From assembly GCF_014805625.2 (NCBI RefSeq), contig NW_023998433.1:2776169-2840168 (forward strand): a DNA stretch of 64,000 nucleotides. Reading direction: 5' to 3'. How positions within the stretch are numbered: position 1 is the first letter of the stretch; each line of letters opens with the position of its first letter. The translations under genes were made by a program, and so were the position numbers. The notes under the pieces are model-generated. The model was not told the origin of the DNA. It saw only the letters and a list, made by a program, of their open reading frames with translations, and made no database searches. This DNA comes from Glossina fuscipes (Eukaryota > Arthropoda > Insecta > Diptera > Glossinidae). This document shows, one piece after another, positions 48,936 to 61,734 of the stretch.

Positions 48936-49640
48936 TAGACCCTTGCTGGTATAGGGTATATGTAACATCGAGAAGGGCAGGGAAGATAGATCTCTCTGTC
49001 GATGCAACAATATTTTCAGTAGCGATTTAAGCCTGTATCTTTAAATTCAACGTGCAAGTTGCAATTTTTGAGATATTTCGACGAAGTTTGGAGCGCTGAC
49101 GTTTTTTAACACAAATTGGATTGGATCGAATCATTTTCGCGATCGCTCCACCTTTAACTTCTTATTTTGGAAAGATGGTTTTTCGGAAAAATTTTGCATT
49201 ATTCAAAATTTCTCGTTAAAAACCAAGCAGTAGTAATAGAATTTGGGCCTATTTATTTGAAAAATACGGTTCGGCTGAGACCATTTTTTGGATCACCTTC
49301 TATATATGAAATTGGTAATTTTATATAGAAATTAATTATATTAGATTTCGACCTCGTTAGTCTACTTCTTTACCTGCTACTACCCTCTATCAGGGTTTTC
49401 ATGAAAAGTAACGTTTTTATATGGGAAAACTTATCGTGCTTTGTACGAGGAGAGTAGTGAGGGGGTAAACAGTAGTAAGATATTTTACATAAAAATTAAA
49501 TTAGTTAAATTGGGACAAAATCAGTTCACGCCTGCGGCCGCTTTTCCCATAACAGCTGCCACGAAAATCATATCTTTACGTCGAAAGGATTTTTGGATTT
49601 ATATTTGATTAAATAATAAAACACACATTTGATATCATAT
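48936..49640 (+). repeat. Repeat family A copy
   Basis: It has 'gtatagggtatatgtaacat', 'tttgagatatttcgacgaag' and repeated 'cctatttatttgaaaaatac' and 'catgaaaagtaacg' phrases matching the 20330-22130 composite. Its end near 49600 is not sharply defined. Confidence 0.45.
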
Positions 49641-50985
49641 CATGTAATGGTTTCATATGCATCTATTATTCAAAAGCCTTCGAAGTTTGCTTTTTGCGGG
49701 ACTTTGAGCACCCTTATCGCGAAACAATTTCTGAACCTCTTGGATGGTATAAAGATATTTTTTTCCTCATGCCCCGATATGCCTCAGTGGCTATTCCAGG
49801 CGTTCTTATCTTCGATGTTTCAATTTTCCGTTTGAATATAGAACCCTACTGCCTATTAAACTATGTAATTAAGTTCTATTTTATTGATAGATCGAAATAG
49901 ATAGAATATAGGAGGGAATTTTACAACGAAAAAACTAACGGATAATAGTTAATAGTTTAATGAATTGTTTCAACTTAAATAACCTATCGTTGGTAATTAT
50001 CGGACAGAACGGATGGTCTTCCATCGAAATATGCCCAATTCGGTACCTACGGTGTTTAGTCCAAGCGCATGATGACGGATTTTCCTACGGTCAATAGTGC
50101 CTTACCTTGTCGGTGACTGGATCGACAAGGAAGAGGGTGTTCAATCTTTTCTCCACTATGCCTTTGATCGAAATCAAATTGGCGTCGACAATCGGTTAAT
50201 TGATCACATCCGAAGTAAGTCATCTGACATATGACGACTCCCCCGTATTTCATTCCGATCCTGATTACAAGTATAAAAAATAAATGTATGCCAGCAATTC
50301 TTAATTAATAATGTATATAAGAAAGGTGAACGATATGTAAAAATATCTTAAATTGCAATTAACCAGTAATATTAGATAGATGCTTAGAAACTTGACATAT
50401 ATTAAAATTTCTTTAATGATAAAAAATTGGAATCTAGGGAGGATTGTGAAAATCGACTACTAGAGTTTTTTGCAAATAGAGACCAGGACTTCTATGAGAG
50501 AGGCATTTTGAAGTTACCTTTAAAATGGCAACAAATCATACAACAAAACGGTGCATATTTGACCCAAATCGGACAATCCGAAGCATGTTAAATAAAGTCC
50601 TGAAGTTCATATAAAAATAATGCATTTCTTTTTCCCCAAACTAATATATATATAGAAAAAGATAACAATATGTAAAAAAAGTAGCTTAAACTACGCTAAA
50701 TACATTTTTACTTTTTTTATTTAATTAATTAAATTCCGCTACAGAACAAGTCATTACCCGAATGGAAGCAATAAAACCACTTAGAATGTAGTATAAGGAA
50801 TAAAAAATAAATCAATATATACATGGGATCAACATATAATAGACAACAAAATTGATCCAAGCCCTAAATTACGATACTGGGATATATGTTGATAAATGAA
50901 TATGAACTTACTTCTGCATTATTAATAGTAAGAAATGAGAAAACATCAAATATAAAGGAGTATTTTAATTCAATTTACCTATATT
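49641..50985. other. Interval without an assignable gene
   Basis: Two overlapping plus frames (49629-49835, 49694-49900) and a GC-richer patch at 49990-50270 (minus frame 50253-50056, 'DQLTDCRRQFDFDQRHSGEK') look partly coding, possibly old retroelement, but match nothing I can name. The rest is AT-rich. Confidence 0.4.
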
Positions 50986-50989
50986 ACCT

Positions 50990-52352
50990 AAGGTCTCAAA
51001 AATGTTTAGCAGTTAGTTTTGCAATATAATGCTTTTACCCTTATTAACGGACAAAACGGGCAGATCGAGTAAGTGGTCATGATCGTTGAGCATTTCACAC
51101 ATTACCCGAAACAGATTGAACAACTAATAATGGGTACGGCGTTGTGGTAGCGGCAAGAGCAGCAAACGTCTTGAGATCCCACTGGGGATGTAAATTTCAA
51201 TAGGTTCTGATAAAGCCGGCGAATAAATATCACATTTTATTAGAGGAAGATTACACCCAACATTTCGCGCCTTTTTTCAGGCGTATGCGCAGGCGTGGAA
51301 GGGATAGGGCAGGATCTCATCTTAATCCATGCAAAACAAAAACCAAGAAGCCCCGTTGAACAGACTCCGAGAGAACAACATGACATCTATAACTAGGAAG
51401 CTAAACTATCGACGAGTATTCAAGAATTGGTCTAACTAAAGAACTATACAAACACTGTACAAGTACGTATGGGTCTTTAAATTCTTTAGACCATCTTTTA
51501 ATAAACTCTAAAAGGGATCTAGCCTTAATTACTGACACTTTTATAAGACTTGAGTGTTGAATCAAGAACAACTCCTAAGTCTTTGTAATTGCAAATATTT
51601 TCTAGGATGTAATTGTCAATACGATAATAAGAGGGCATCGTTTTACACCATATAAAAGCCATCGTCTTACATTTTTTCGAAGTAAACACCATACTATTGA
51701 TTGCACACTATGAGCACAGGTTCTCAAGATCAGACTGAAGAAGTTTAGTACCATGTCTTGGGTCAAAGGAGAGGGACAGTTTAACGTCATCTGCAAAGAT
51801 TAAAACACGGAGATGTTGAGTGCACTCTGGAAGGTCAATTCACTCAAAAAAAAAAAAATAGAAGCGGGCCAAGGTGACGAGATAATCGACACTAAAACTG
51901 GAGTAAGCCTTTTTGCTACCAGTGAGTGATTCAAATAGTTTGGACAGTGCAGTAAGTCTGAAAATTCCCCTATAATTCTCAATAAGTTTTCGATAACCAC
52001 TTTTGTAGAGAGGTAAAATAAAACTACTCTTCCAAATCGATGCAAAGTAACCTTTTTTCAAACAAACATTAAAAATATGTGTAAGTGGAGAACATAGTAA
52101 ATTAGCATAATGTTGAAGAATAGCAGACGAAACGCCATCAGGATCAAGGTAATGACAAGGTTTCAATGTTGACAATGCTATAAACAATTCTTCTTCAGAG
52201 AAAGACATAGACTGAAAAATATCAAAGGAGTTCCTAGAATACGGATAATCATCAGACGAAATATTTGAGCATTGGTAGACTTCACCAAAGAAGTCTGTAA
52301 AAAGATCGGTGATTACAGACACATCGGATGATTTGAAATCTCCAAAGCTCAT
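50990..52352 (-). pseudogene. CR1/Jockey-type non-LTR retrotransposon ORF2 (reverse transcriptase), deleted
   Basis: Frame 52352-51840 (minus) holds the front of the RT: 'SEEELFIALSTLKPCHYLDP' then 'DGVSSAILQHYANLLCSPLT', 'SIWKSSFILPLYKSG', 'IENYRGIFRLTALSKLFESL'. It breaks at a 13-base A-run (51846-51858). It resumes as 'FADDVKLSLSF' (the RT catalytic YADD box as FADD, 51786-51797), 'LLQSDLENLC', 'AINSMVFTSKKCKTMAF' and 'ICNYKDLGVVLDSTLKS'. Degraded tail sequence reaches about 50990 ('RLYQNLLKFTSP', 51210). Roughly the middle fingers/palm between motif 2 and FADD is missing. The endonuclease is not seen. ORF1 pieces lie just upstream on the same strand. Confidence 0.8.
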
Positions 52353-52566
52353 GACGAAGTATATAATATAGTTACGGCTACGCGTGCGACCAAAACGGGT
52401 CTTGCTATTGTGATCCTCACAATCTGGTTACAAATACAACTTTTATAAAACGTTTCCACGAATCGAATGAATTTCAAAAAGCAATATCGATGTTACGAAA
52501 TACCTGTTCAGCTAAATATTGATAAAGGCTAAGTTAATTTTAGGGGAAAAAGAGCTTTCTAACTTC

Positions 52567-53114
52567 TTAACTCAGTCTGTATAAATGAATTACTCCCGAG
52601 TTTTGCATATGGAAATGTAAGGTTTCGTTTATCTTTAAATAAATTTTGTTGGCTTTCTTTATCTTTAAATAAACTTGTCGACTTAATTGTTTACATATAC
52701 GATAAGATTGATTGAATTGAAATTTCTTAAATACATGAAGATGGAGCCAATTTAAAAACGCCAACACTCTTGAAATTGATGGATGAAACTTTTGCGGTAA
52801 GATAAATTTTAACGCTATCCGTGGAGGTGTCATGCGCCAGTCTTGACAAGAGTATTGCCTTTCGGGGGAGTACTGCCGTCAAGCAGACGTCATTCGTATT
52901 AGGAATGTTAGGAATCACATGTGGAAAACATTGAAATTGTGAAGAAAATAAAGGGAGTGTCTACACTTGCTTGTGCACCTTGTGCAACTTGTCCGGCTTG
53001 CCGCCCAGTAAATACACCCGAATAGCTGGGGAGAAAGGAAAATTTATTGTTTTTGTCTAAATTTTTTGGAGATATAGATTGAACAGACTGACAAGGAGGT
53101 GATAATTTTGCCAT
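52567..53114 (-). pseudogene. ORF1-like fragments of the adjacent non-LTR retrotransposon
   Basis: Three overlapping minus frames (53114-52908, 52918-52727, 52833-52567) precede ORF2 on the same strand. The middle one reads 'VCLTAVLPRKAILLSRLAHD' then 'TSTDSVKIYLTAKVSSINFK' and 'SVGVFKLAPSS'. This resembles the 'LFVSRL.P.TT...I..YL......' RNA-binding stretch of CR1/Jockey-type ORF1 proteins. The first frame's Cys/Gln-rich part could come from the upstream zinc-finger region. All are broken by frameshifts. The link to the ORF2 remnant rests on position and this motif. Confidence 0.55.
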
Positions 53115-53269
53115 ATCAGCATAGATGATACAAGGATGGCTTCCCGGTTTCTTTGTATTATTCCGATTTAGCAGTCCAAGGCGTGACTTCTTGATTTAAT
53201 TCCGTGAAACGCTTTGTTGTCCCAAAGCGTTATAAATAATTTCCTGAAAAAAAACGAAAAAAATTAAGA

Positions 53270-54115
53270 TTTCATACGCCCTAATATTGGTTGCGCGTGG
53301 CTGATTTTTTCTACTTTCAAAATAAAAGTGGAAATTTCTAAAGCGTATGTGTTGTACTTGTGAGTTACAAGCAAAAACCAAGAAAAGCAAAAGTGTTCAT
53401 AATTTTCGTCACATAGATCTGTCGGCGTTGTAGGCGTGTCCTTTGATGGGTATTGGATACTTTTCAATTTCTGATGCGAGGGTGCAGGGGAAGGATTTTT
53501 AGCTTAGATGCCGCATATTTGCGCAGACGGACAGATGAATGGTCGAGCGTGTTTGGGTACTCTCCGAAATTGATATTGGCAAAAGAATTTATATACTATA
53601 CGGGGTTTTTGGGCCTTGCTTCTGTGCTTTATATAAAGGTTTTGAAACAAAATAAAGTTACGACTCACTATACAATTAAGTAGGCGTAGGTGTTTTTTCC
53701 CATTTGCCATTTCATTAAAATTTTGTAGATTTATCTACTATAGTATATGATTATATCGCATAAATTAGTTTGGAATTCCCTTTGAAGAATAGAGGTATCT
53801 TCACTTTACGAGATACTGTAGGTGTGTCATTCAACTAATTGAGCTCATTTTTAATGCCAACCTGCGTGCAAGAACTTCCAATATTTGTGGCAAATTTGAA
53901 GTCGATAGCTTGACGTTTGCGACCAGGAGAATGTTTACCAGAGACATTATATAGACTGACAGGCGAACCTGCTTAAATCGATACAGAATTTGGCGTTGAT
54001 CAAGAATATATATAATTTGTAGCGTCTCTGAAGCTTCCTTCTGGACGTTGAAAACGCTTTGGCGACGTGAATATACCTGTCAGCTTTCGACGATGGATAT
54101 AAAAATGTATTACTA
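53270..54115 (+). repeat. Repeat family B, dimer-like copy
   Basis: Left half 53280-53460 ('ggttgcgcgtggctgatttt', 'gtgttcataattttcgtcac', 'tcggcgttgtaggcgtgtcc'), linker 53590-53690 ('acggggtttttgggccttgc', 'cgactcactata') and right half 53800-54115 ('gtcgatagcttgacgtttgc', 'aggagaatgtttacca', 'cttccttctggacgttgaaa'). The organisation is as at 42225-43015. It directly follows the 5' end of the non-LTR remnant. ORFs in this span are frames of the repeat. Confidence 0.65.
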
Positions 54116-56213
54116 GGGCGTATGATCAACAAAGCGTACTACAACGATTTTTAATGTAACAGGAGATGTTGTAAATTCATAATTAATTAACAAAATTGGA
54201 TAATAATGTCTAAAGGCAAATGGTTAGTCATTTTTCTCTCTCAAGCTTTTACTATCATTAAAATTTCATCACCAATTTAAATACTTAGATATCATATACA
54301 GATAGAAGTTAAAATATATATATATATATATGTTTGTGTATATATAAATAATAATTCCAAATGGAATTAAGTTCTATCCTATCCCATCACATACACAAAT
54401 CAAACCATATATTTAACATTATTAAGGGAATTGAGAGCGCGGCGACTTTTCACCTTTTACCACCATACCGAACGTGCAAATTATTTTAATTACCGCTGCT
54501 GTTTGTATTGCTTTGTATTTAGTTGCAGTTTAATTAGTTTGATGTAAGTGGGAATAGAGTTTTTTTGTTTTTATTTTTTTCTGTACTTTAGTCTTAAAAT
54601 TCATGATAAGAAAGAAAAAAAAAGAAAGGAGGATTTGTGTATAAGGTTATCGTAAAAGTCGTAATATACTTCTATTAAGAGGGTGAGCTAACTCAATTTT
54701 TAAATTAACAGAATCGTTTGCATCAACATTATTATTGGGCTATCCGACAGTTGACAGTTCATTGGAAAAGAACAACTAATTGATGGATAAGCAATCGGTG
54801 CATTTTCAATGTACTTAGCTGTTTTGCAAAAGTAAAACAAACATGTCTACTAATGCTTAGACAGGTAGCTAGTTGGCAAAGTTAAATAAAGCCCATGAGA
54901 ATGACTGTCAGGTGCGAGGAAAATGCTTATAAGATTTTATATGGAGAGAGTAGACATTGTCACATTTCGGTAAGAGAGACCCGTGGAAATTGATTACGTC
55001 AAAATCAAAGCTATAATTAAGGTTAACCTTTTCCAACTTATTTAATCGTTTTGCTGGTAAAATAAGTTCTTTAATCCAAAAGGTAGTAACTATGCTATAG
55101 AAAGAAAAAAACAGTATTTAAAAAAAGAGAGAAAAAAAATTTCATTAACTATACGGCTAAGAAAACAATACACAAATAAATAAAAAAATTTTAAATAAAC
55201 GTTACAATCGCCATTGTGCACATCCTTAGCACTCGTCACGTAACAGTGTGTATTTTACATACCAACTACATACAAATTGTAGGCAAAGGTTTTTTTTTAA
55301 GTTGACGCATTGTCTTGGTTTTTTTTAAATTCATTTTTATTGTTTCGATTTTATTTCAATTTAACTTCCATTTCCTCATCATCGTTTCATTTAAAAGCCG
55401 TTACCGTTTCGATCTACTTAACGGCTCTAATAAAATAAGAGCAGCTTATGGATACTCAAACCCATCGCACAGGTAAATTAACCATTTCCCATTACAGGGT
55501 TTGTGGAATTGCAGTGAACTTTACACGAGATCATTTTATATGTAGGCCGAATATCTGCAAAGAAATTATCCGTCAACCGTCGGTCATTCAATAAGCTAAT
55601 ATAGGTTACGCCATCTTTTGAATATTATTAAATAAACTTTTTTGTCTTTTCTCGTGGATTGCAACAAACTCGAACTCGAATGCTTATTTCGCGTTAGAAA
55701 AATGTGTCTGACGTACGCGAATATACGAATGCTTCGTTCATATGCAGGCATACGGCCCTGTGTAATAATTCGCTTTCGACCTCAAGCGGTTGCCTTTCGT
55801 AGAAAGAGAAGAGAAATGTATATGGGCATATCGCCATGCATTAGCGTTACATGTTTGCCTATCATCATGGATGTGCTATCAGTCACATGTTTTATGTCTT
55901 GATATATTCAATGAATTGCATCTGAACAAATGAAAAAATATTTTTACATTATGCGACATTTTAATTTAGAATTTTATTAGTTTTGATTAATAGAAATTTG
56001 TTATGAATATGAAAATTTTGTGTAAATTTCAACAATTTACAAATGTTTTGTTTTTAAAGTTTGAATGGATTTAGACCATTTTCAAAATTAACTGAATGTC
56101 TTATTATCTTATTTATGACTTAAAGCTTTAAATAAGTTTTATTAGAAACAATAAATTTAATGAAATATTCCATAAACATTTATTAATTATTTTTAAAAAG
56201 TGATCCATTTTTA
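54116..56213. other. AT-rich interval without a recognisable gene
   Basis: There is a (TA)n run at 54317-54331 and many A-runs. The plus frame 55642-55902 (86 codons, several Arg and Met) is open and a little GC-richer, but shows no family motif; I do not call it a gene. Confidence 0.45.
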
Positions 56214-56890
56214 TCATTCTAGACTTGTATTATTACGAGTTCGTAAGATTCGTAAAAAGTTCTTGAAAAACTGGAGGAATGTATGATAGTAAAGACATAA
56301 TATCTTTACGTTTTCCTTTCTATACTGGTCTAGTGGTGTTAATGAATGTAATTTAATATTTGCGTGTATTTTTTGCCTGCGTCTTTTAGGTGAGACATCC
56401 AAAACCTGGAATTTAGAATCATCTAAAAAAGTTTTGTAGAACATCTTATAAGGTTCATTTTTCAAGTATGCCATCCGTTAAATTTTCAGCCCAAGGTATT
56501 TTTTACTCTTCTTGTGATTTCGTCGAAATAATGACATACGTTTCACCTAAAATTTATTTCTTCTTCTATACTTTTCTATCAATCCATAATAATGCTCAGG
56601 GTTGTAGATGTAATGTGCTCTTTTTATTTTCATTTCTATCAATCGAAAGTCATGGTCATTCGGTAGAAAGGAATGGCCAGATACCAAAATTTTTGGTCTA
56701 TCGTGTTAATATTATTATTTAATCATCGAGCAATTTTCACACATGTCAATGTTACTTTAATGTTGCTACTCTTTGGCAAGAATCATTGTAAACTGTTACG
56801 TATTTTTAAATAGTTATATGCTCCTGAAGAATATCTGGTCGTTTCTGATATTGTTTGATTGCCATTTTTGACTTATTGCGCAGTTCAGAA
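56214..56890 (-). pseudogene. Transposon-derived protein remnant of the 'SGHSFLPND' type
   Basis: On the minus strand a single frame from about 56720 to a stop near 56214 carries only two internal stops. It reads 'ILVSGHSFLPNDHDFRLIEM', 'AHYIYNPEHYYGLIEKYRRR', 'MAYLKNEPYKMFYKTFLDDS', 'FQVLDVSPKRRRQ' and 'IKLHSLTPLDQYRKENVKIL'. Upstream, 'KYVTVYNDSCQRVATL' (about 56830-56785, other frame) resembles the 'Y(S/N)D.C..QN' motif that precedes the 'GHSF..D.DF' motif in uncharacterised, transposon-derived proteins frequent in insect genomes (I believe the DUF7869-like group). The D and H/D of these motifs are candidate catalytic residues. Function is not established and the N-terminal half was not found. 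The plus ORF 56468-56722 is a shadow. Confidence 0.6.
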
Positions 56891-59800
56891 ACGCGTCAAA
56901 GAGCGCCACACGCCATTTCAATGTTATGTTCATAAAATTTCTTTAAACTTTCGACTTAGACCACTTTCATAATTAACACTAAATGAATTTCATATAATGT
57001 TCAAATTACGACCCCTATCTAATGGTTCATTTTTGACCATATCGTAAAAATAACTTTGAGTTAATTTAGTTTAAAATAATGTGGTATCAAATAAGTGATA
57101 GTTTGATTTTTTTTGGAAATTTTGACTTGGACCACTTTCATATTTATGGGCGCACATGGCATATATACAGAAATAGGCATATGCAGGTTATTTTTGTTGA
57201 ATCATTTATGCGTATGTTAATGACATATTAACCGTAATTCGTTTCATTATTTATATCACTTTGCATTAAAATTTTTCAAATTTTATACTTCGTTTTTCTG
57301 ATATGACCACTCGCTCAGGCTGAAATGCTCCTTGTGTGTGTGGACACGATGTTGATCAGGAAGAATTATAAGTAGATAAGGATACTTTAAAAAGAATTTT
57401 AGACTAAAACGCATGCATTTTCTATACACTTATAACAGTGCCCATTGTGCATGCTATCCCAGTATTTAACTATTATTAAAGTTTAAAATAATTAATTATA
57501 CAAATACCGATACTGAATATCTATAAAGTTATATAAGAACTGCTATGATAACATTGCGACGCCACAATTTTGCGATAAGAAGACTTATTTTACCAAGAAA
57601 ATTGATTGGAAACAGAATATGAAAAGTAAAAATAATATAGAAAATCAGATAGAGTCGCCAGGAGAAAATTTCTGAGTAAAAGCTAATCATTCTAACATAA
57701 ACATAATAGAGTGCCTGCACGCAGATTCAAAGTCATCATTCAAGTTAATCGAACAAAGAAATAATCAAGATGTAAGTGATAGGGGAAAAACAAGTCGCCG
57801 AATGGCTAAGGCACAATATGGCAGGCATCCACTTATTTTATGTTCAAACCATCGTGACACCGAACTTTGAAACCAATGATTACTCACAATGGTAGTCTAT
57901 ACTTGCAGACAGAACGTTACAAGATCAAGTAATATGTACTCACAGTTGGAAGAAAGTAATAATGAAAGATTGCATCGTCTAGGGTAATAGAAATGTAGGT
58001 ATGAATGAAAATCAGCGGAATGTATAATATAAGTATATATCACATACTGCACATGTTTCGTCAACAGAGCATATGAACGCAAATATGATGTTGTTGGAAA
58101 AGTGACTGATTTATCTCATCTAGAGAAATACAACGTAAAGGCTAATGCTATATAATATTGTAGGAAACGACGCGCCCTTAAGTGAAGGGAGGGTGATTTT
58201 TAATAGACAAGGAAGGAAAAATTATACATCTTCTTGATGTGCCCATGGCAAACGATGAAAAGCGTAACTGAAAAATACTCAGAAAAAGTTAGTTAGTATA
58301 TGGCGTTGATAATAGTAACAACTCGGCAATCAAAAATTGAAAGAGTACTTGAAATAATATCGTCTCTCACTATAAGCATTACATTAAGAAATTAACCATA
58401 AAAATGGAACCGGGCATGTATGCGGTGAGTTATGTAATTCTATATATATATATAGATTATGTGTGGGATTTGAGGAAGATATCCCGTAAAATGCGAAGCG
58501 TAAGGTAAAGTCTAAAAATAAGTGTACCTTACGGTAATTGTAATTATGGTCGTCGTTTTAAACCAACATTTTTATTTTCCGCTTTAAAAAGTCATTTTTT
58601 AATACCTATTTTCTGTTTATTGTCATAAAAGTGCTCTTTACGGAGTTTGTAATTCATACTGCAATCGATAAGCCGTGAAAGTTGGTTTAATTAGATTTTG
58701 CAATGAAAGGTTTGCATTAGGTTTGTTGATTGAATTCATTAGATTAATTGAGCTCAAGTAAGATGTTTGGAGGAATTACTGTCATTACACGCTTCCGGGA
58801 GAGGAGGATACCCAATTCATATGATTGAGAAGGATTTGTTTTTCTACGTGAATTTTTTACGTGCTAACGATGATTTGAGCTAAGCGGAAGGAAGAAATAC
58901 ACAGATACAAACGGCTAAACCGAATACGCTATTCAAGCTAATTAAGAATATACATTGTGATGATGCTTCCCATTCGTATTTTACAGGATTAAAGACATTA
59001 AAGCACTCAGAAGAGAAGATCTTTAGAAAACTGAAGGTCACAAATTGGCGAGCCACAAAAAGGAATGTCGTACTAACTATTTCTTGCGTAAAAACAAAAA
59101 ACATACAAATTTATTCGTATATTTCGGACTTGGCAGGTCAAATTATGTCATTCAGAACGCGTACAGAACTCTCGAAAACCATAAATCTTAGCTGTGTAAA
59201 CCTGGAATGTGGCACGATTTTTTGAAAAAATCAAATTGATTTCTTCTACTTGAAATTTGCGAACTTTCAAATTATGTCCCAAGACAGTTGAAAGTTTATC
59301 CCCGTGTCCTTCTTAAATTTCGCTTAATTGCTTTAAGCGAAAGAGTCATATTGCACGAATCTTAGTAAGTCTGTTGTCCCCATATTTACATTTCGTCAAA
59401 ATATCAAAAGTTTGTACGTGGTTTTTCCTGTTTCATACTTATTGACCGCATAGAAGTGTGTCCAAACCAAATAGATATCAATGTAACCTCCGATTAGAGA
59501 ATTAGAATTAGTTTGCTAGAAAATTTATCCTCTCAGTATAAAAAACATAACATGCTTTGTAGAGATAATGAACTTGTTAATGGTAACATTCAAAGGCTTC
59601 TAAAATTTTGTGGTATTAAGAGGAAATACTATATGTAAGAATGAAAACGTTGGACAAATAAAGACAAGTCTAAGTCTGAATGTCCTACCCGGAAATGGGG
59701 TGGTCCGTTTAAATATATGTATATATGTATATCGTTTTTGTGAGTATTCATATAGTTGTTTGTTTATTTTTTATTACCGTTTTTTGCTATTTTTAGCTTT

Positions 59801-61316
59801 TCTAAATTAATTCGTGTTTTATTATTTCTTTCAATCAAAAAACTTGTCAATAACCGCCAATTAGTATTGACAGCTTTGCTACTTTTATTTGTTTGTGTTC
59901 CGTTACATTGATTGTGAACTATGTACTTTGTGGATGGTATATGAATCCATTTTTTTCCAACTATGGAGCAATATGAGAAAAAATTGTAACGAAAACATGT
60001 TTAATTATATGGCGTGAAATCAGACAGAAAAATCCAGAAAACTAAATTATAAAACCATCGTTTATTTAACGATACAAACCAATAAAACCACTTCAAACAA
60101 ATTCACTTTATACAAATTCAACCTAGAAAACGCATCATTAGTACATATTGGAAATAATTTTCAATCCTTATAAAAAAATAATTGCATGGAAATTTTAATT
60201 AATTATAAATAAATTAAAATAGTGAAAATAAAGCAACTAAGAAAACGCAAAAAAAAAAAAAAAAAAAACAAATTGTACACCGCTTTTAAGTTTTTTGTTA
60301 TCATCACCAACAAAGAAGGAATGGCTTGTTTGTGTGCACATATACTTGATCTGACGGAAATTTTGGGTCCATGAAGCCATTTTCATTAGGTTCTGTTATC
60401 CACTTGTTCTTTGGTCAATAGAATTTCTTAGGTCGCAGAAATGAAAATATACAGCTTAGATTTCGCTCACAACGTCTTTAATTTGCTAGAAAGTGTGGCA
60501 ATTGAAGCCTTCTTATGCGACTCAAGAGAAAAAACTTCAAAAAACTTTAAGTCATTGACGCCTAGTCTTTACAACGATCAACGTGCATCACAGAACTTAT
60601 AAAGTATGTGTTTGCCATGACCCATGTTTTATGATTTTTATTATGTTCAATTGTCCATTGGTCCGTCTATTTGTAATCTATCGTTAAAATGCCTACAGCG
60701 TTGAGATAAGAATCTGAAACTTGACGGCTATATCTCAGAACTGAAAATTGCCAAAATTAGTTATCTCATGTTTTTACAATTGGCAAATATATCGTATATA
60801 TATACATAAGGTGTACATGTAGATAGTTGTAATTAATCAACTAAGCGTCCACAGTGGAAGACCCAACGTGTGCATAAGTTCTTTGCTGGTCTCATAGTTA
60901 AACTACTTGATTTCAAGGCGAGGTGAAATCAACGCTTTTGATAACATCAATGTATTTTTCATAATAATAAGAATAATAATAATGATGGAAATACAACACT
61001 GAAAAGTATTTCGAAAAAATAAGCAAACGCGTATCATTGACGATCCCAATAAAGAGACCATGGAATGCTGAGAGGTTAACAATAATGCTAATAATAATAT
61101 CATCATAAATTTATAAACAAATGCAAAGATTCGTAAGACCATAAATGATTCATGGATGGCTCTGAATACAGAAATCTGCAATAATGTCTAAACTTTATAT
61201 ACATGCTTTGGATTATTTAATTCTGTACATATCGTTATAATTAACGTTTCATTTTTAAAGAGGAAGAGATAATGAAGAAAATAGTAGTAATAATAATAAT
61301 AATGACAAGTTGAAAA
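56891..61316. other. AT-rich interval without a recognisable gene
   Basis: Apart from the tRNA-like module at 57.8 kb, only family A-like scraps (paired 'cgacttagaccactttcata' type phrases at 56950 and 57125), a (TA)n run at 58441-58455, an A-run at 60250-60269 and AAT-rich DNA near 60965 are seen. No gene is supported. Confidence 0.5.
57795..57870 (+). ncRNA. tRNA-like RNA polymerase III module, weaker
   Basis: TCGCCGAATGGC at 57795-57806 resembles the A-box with two mismatches. GTTCAAACC at 57842-57850 fits the B-box consensus GWTCRANNC fully. The spacing between them is about 35 bases. No acceptor stem or T-run terminator was found, so this is at best a decayed tRNA or SINE-like element. 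Confidence 0.3.
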
Positions 61317-61670
61317 TTATATACATTACGACCGAATCTTTTATAGCCATCGCCGTTATCCTATCAAAGTTTGAAAAAAATGAAAAATATTTGATTTGTG
61401 TACTCCATAATCTTCATTGAGCGTGGCTGATTATTTCTATTGTTGTAAAATAATTTTATGAAAGGTAGTGATTGTAAATTTATTTGCTGTGCTTCATGAG
61501 TAATTAGCTATAAATCATTTTTTTATTCGGTTTGACAAACAGAGGTGTTGTCACTATACATGGTACCAATCGAGAACATGTACGCTTTGTGCGGGCTCTG
61601 AAGTTTCCTTCTGGACGTTGCAATCGTTTTGACAAAGTGAATGTACCCCTCATCTCTCGATAATGAAAAT
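61317..61670 (+). repeat. Repeat family B, shortened copy
   Basis: It starts 'cgaccgaatcttttatagcc' and 'atcgccgttatccta', passes 'ttgagcgtggctgattattt' and ends with 'gaagtttccttctggacgtt' and 'gcaatcgttttgac', then 'cctcatctctcgataatga'. The ORF 61711-61523 (minus) is a frame in this repeat and in the AAT/AAC tail. Confidence 0.6.
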
Positions 61671-61734
61671 AATAATAACAACAGCAATAACAAGAAGACG
61701 AAGAGGAACAAGAAGTAAGAATGAGAAACTTATT

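Noticed and set aside
55642..55902. Open plus frame of 86 codons, somewhat GC-richer
   Set aside because: No recognised domain, no splice or polyadenylation context, and length within chance for the region.
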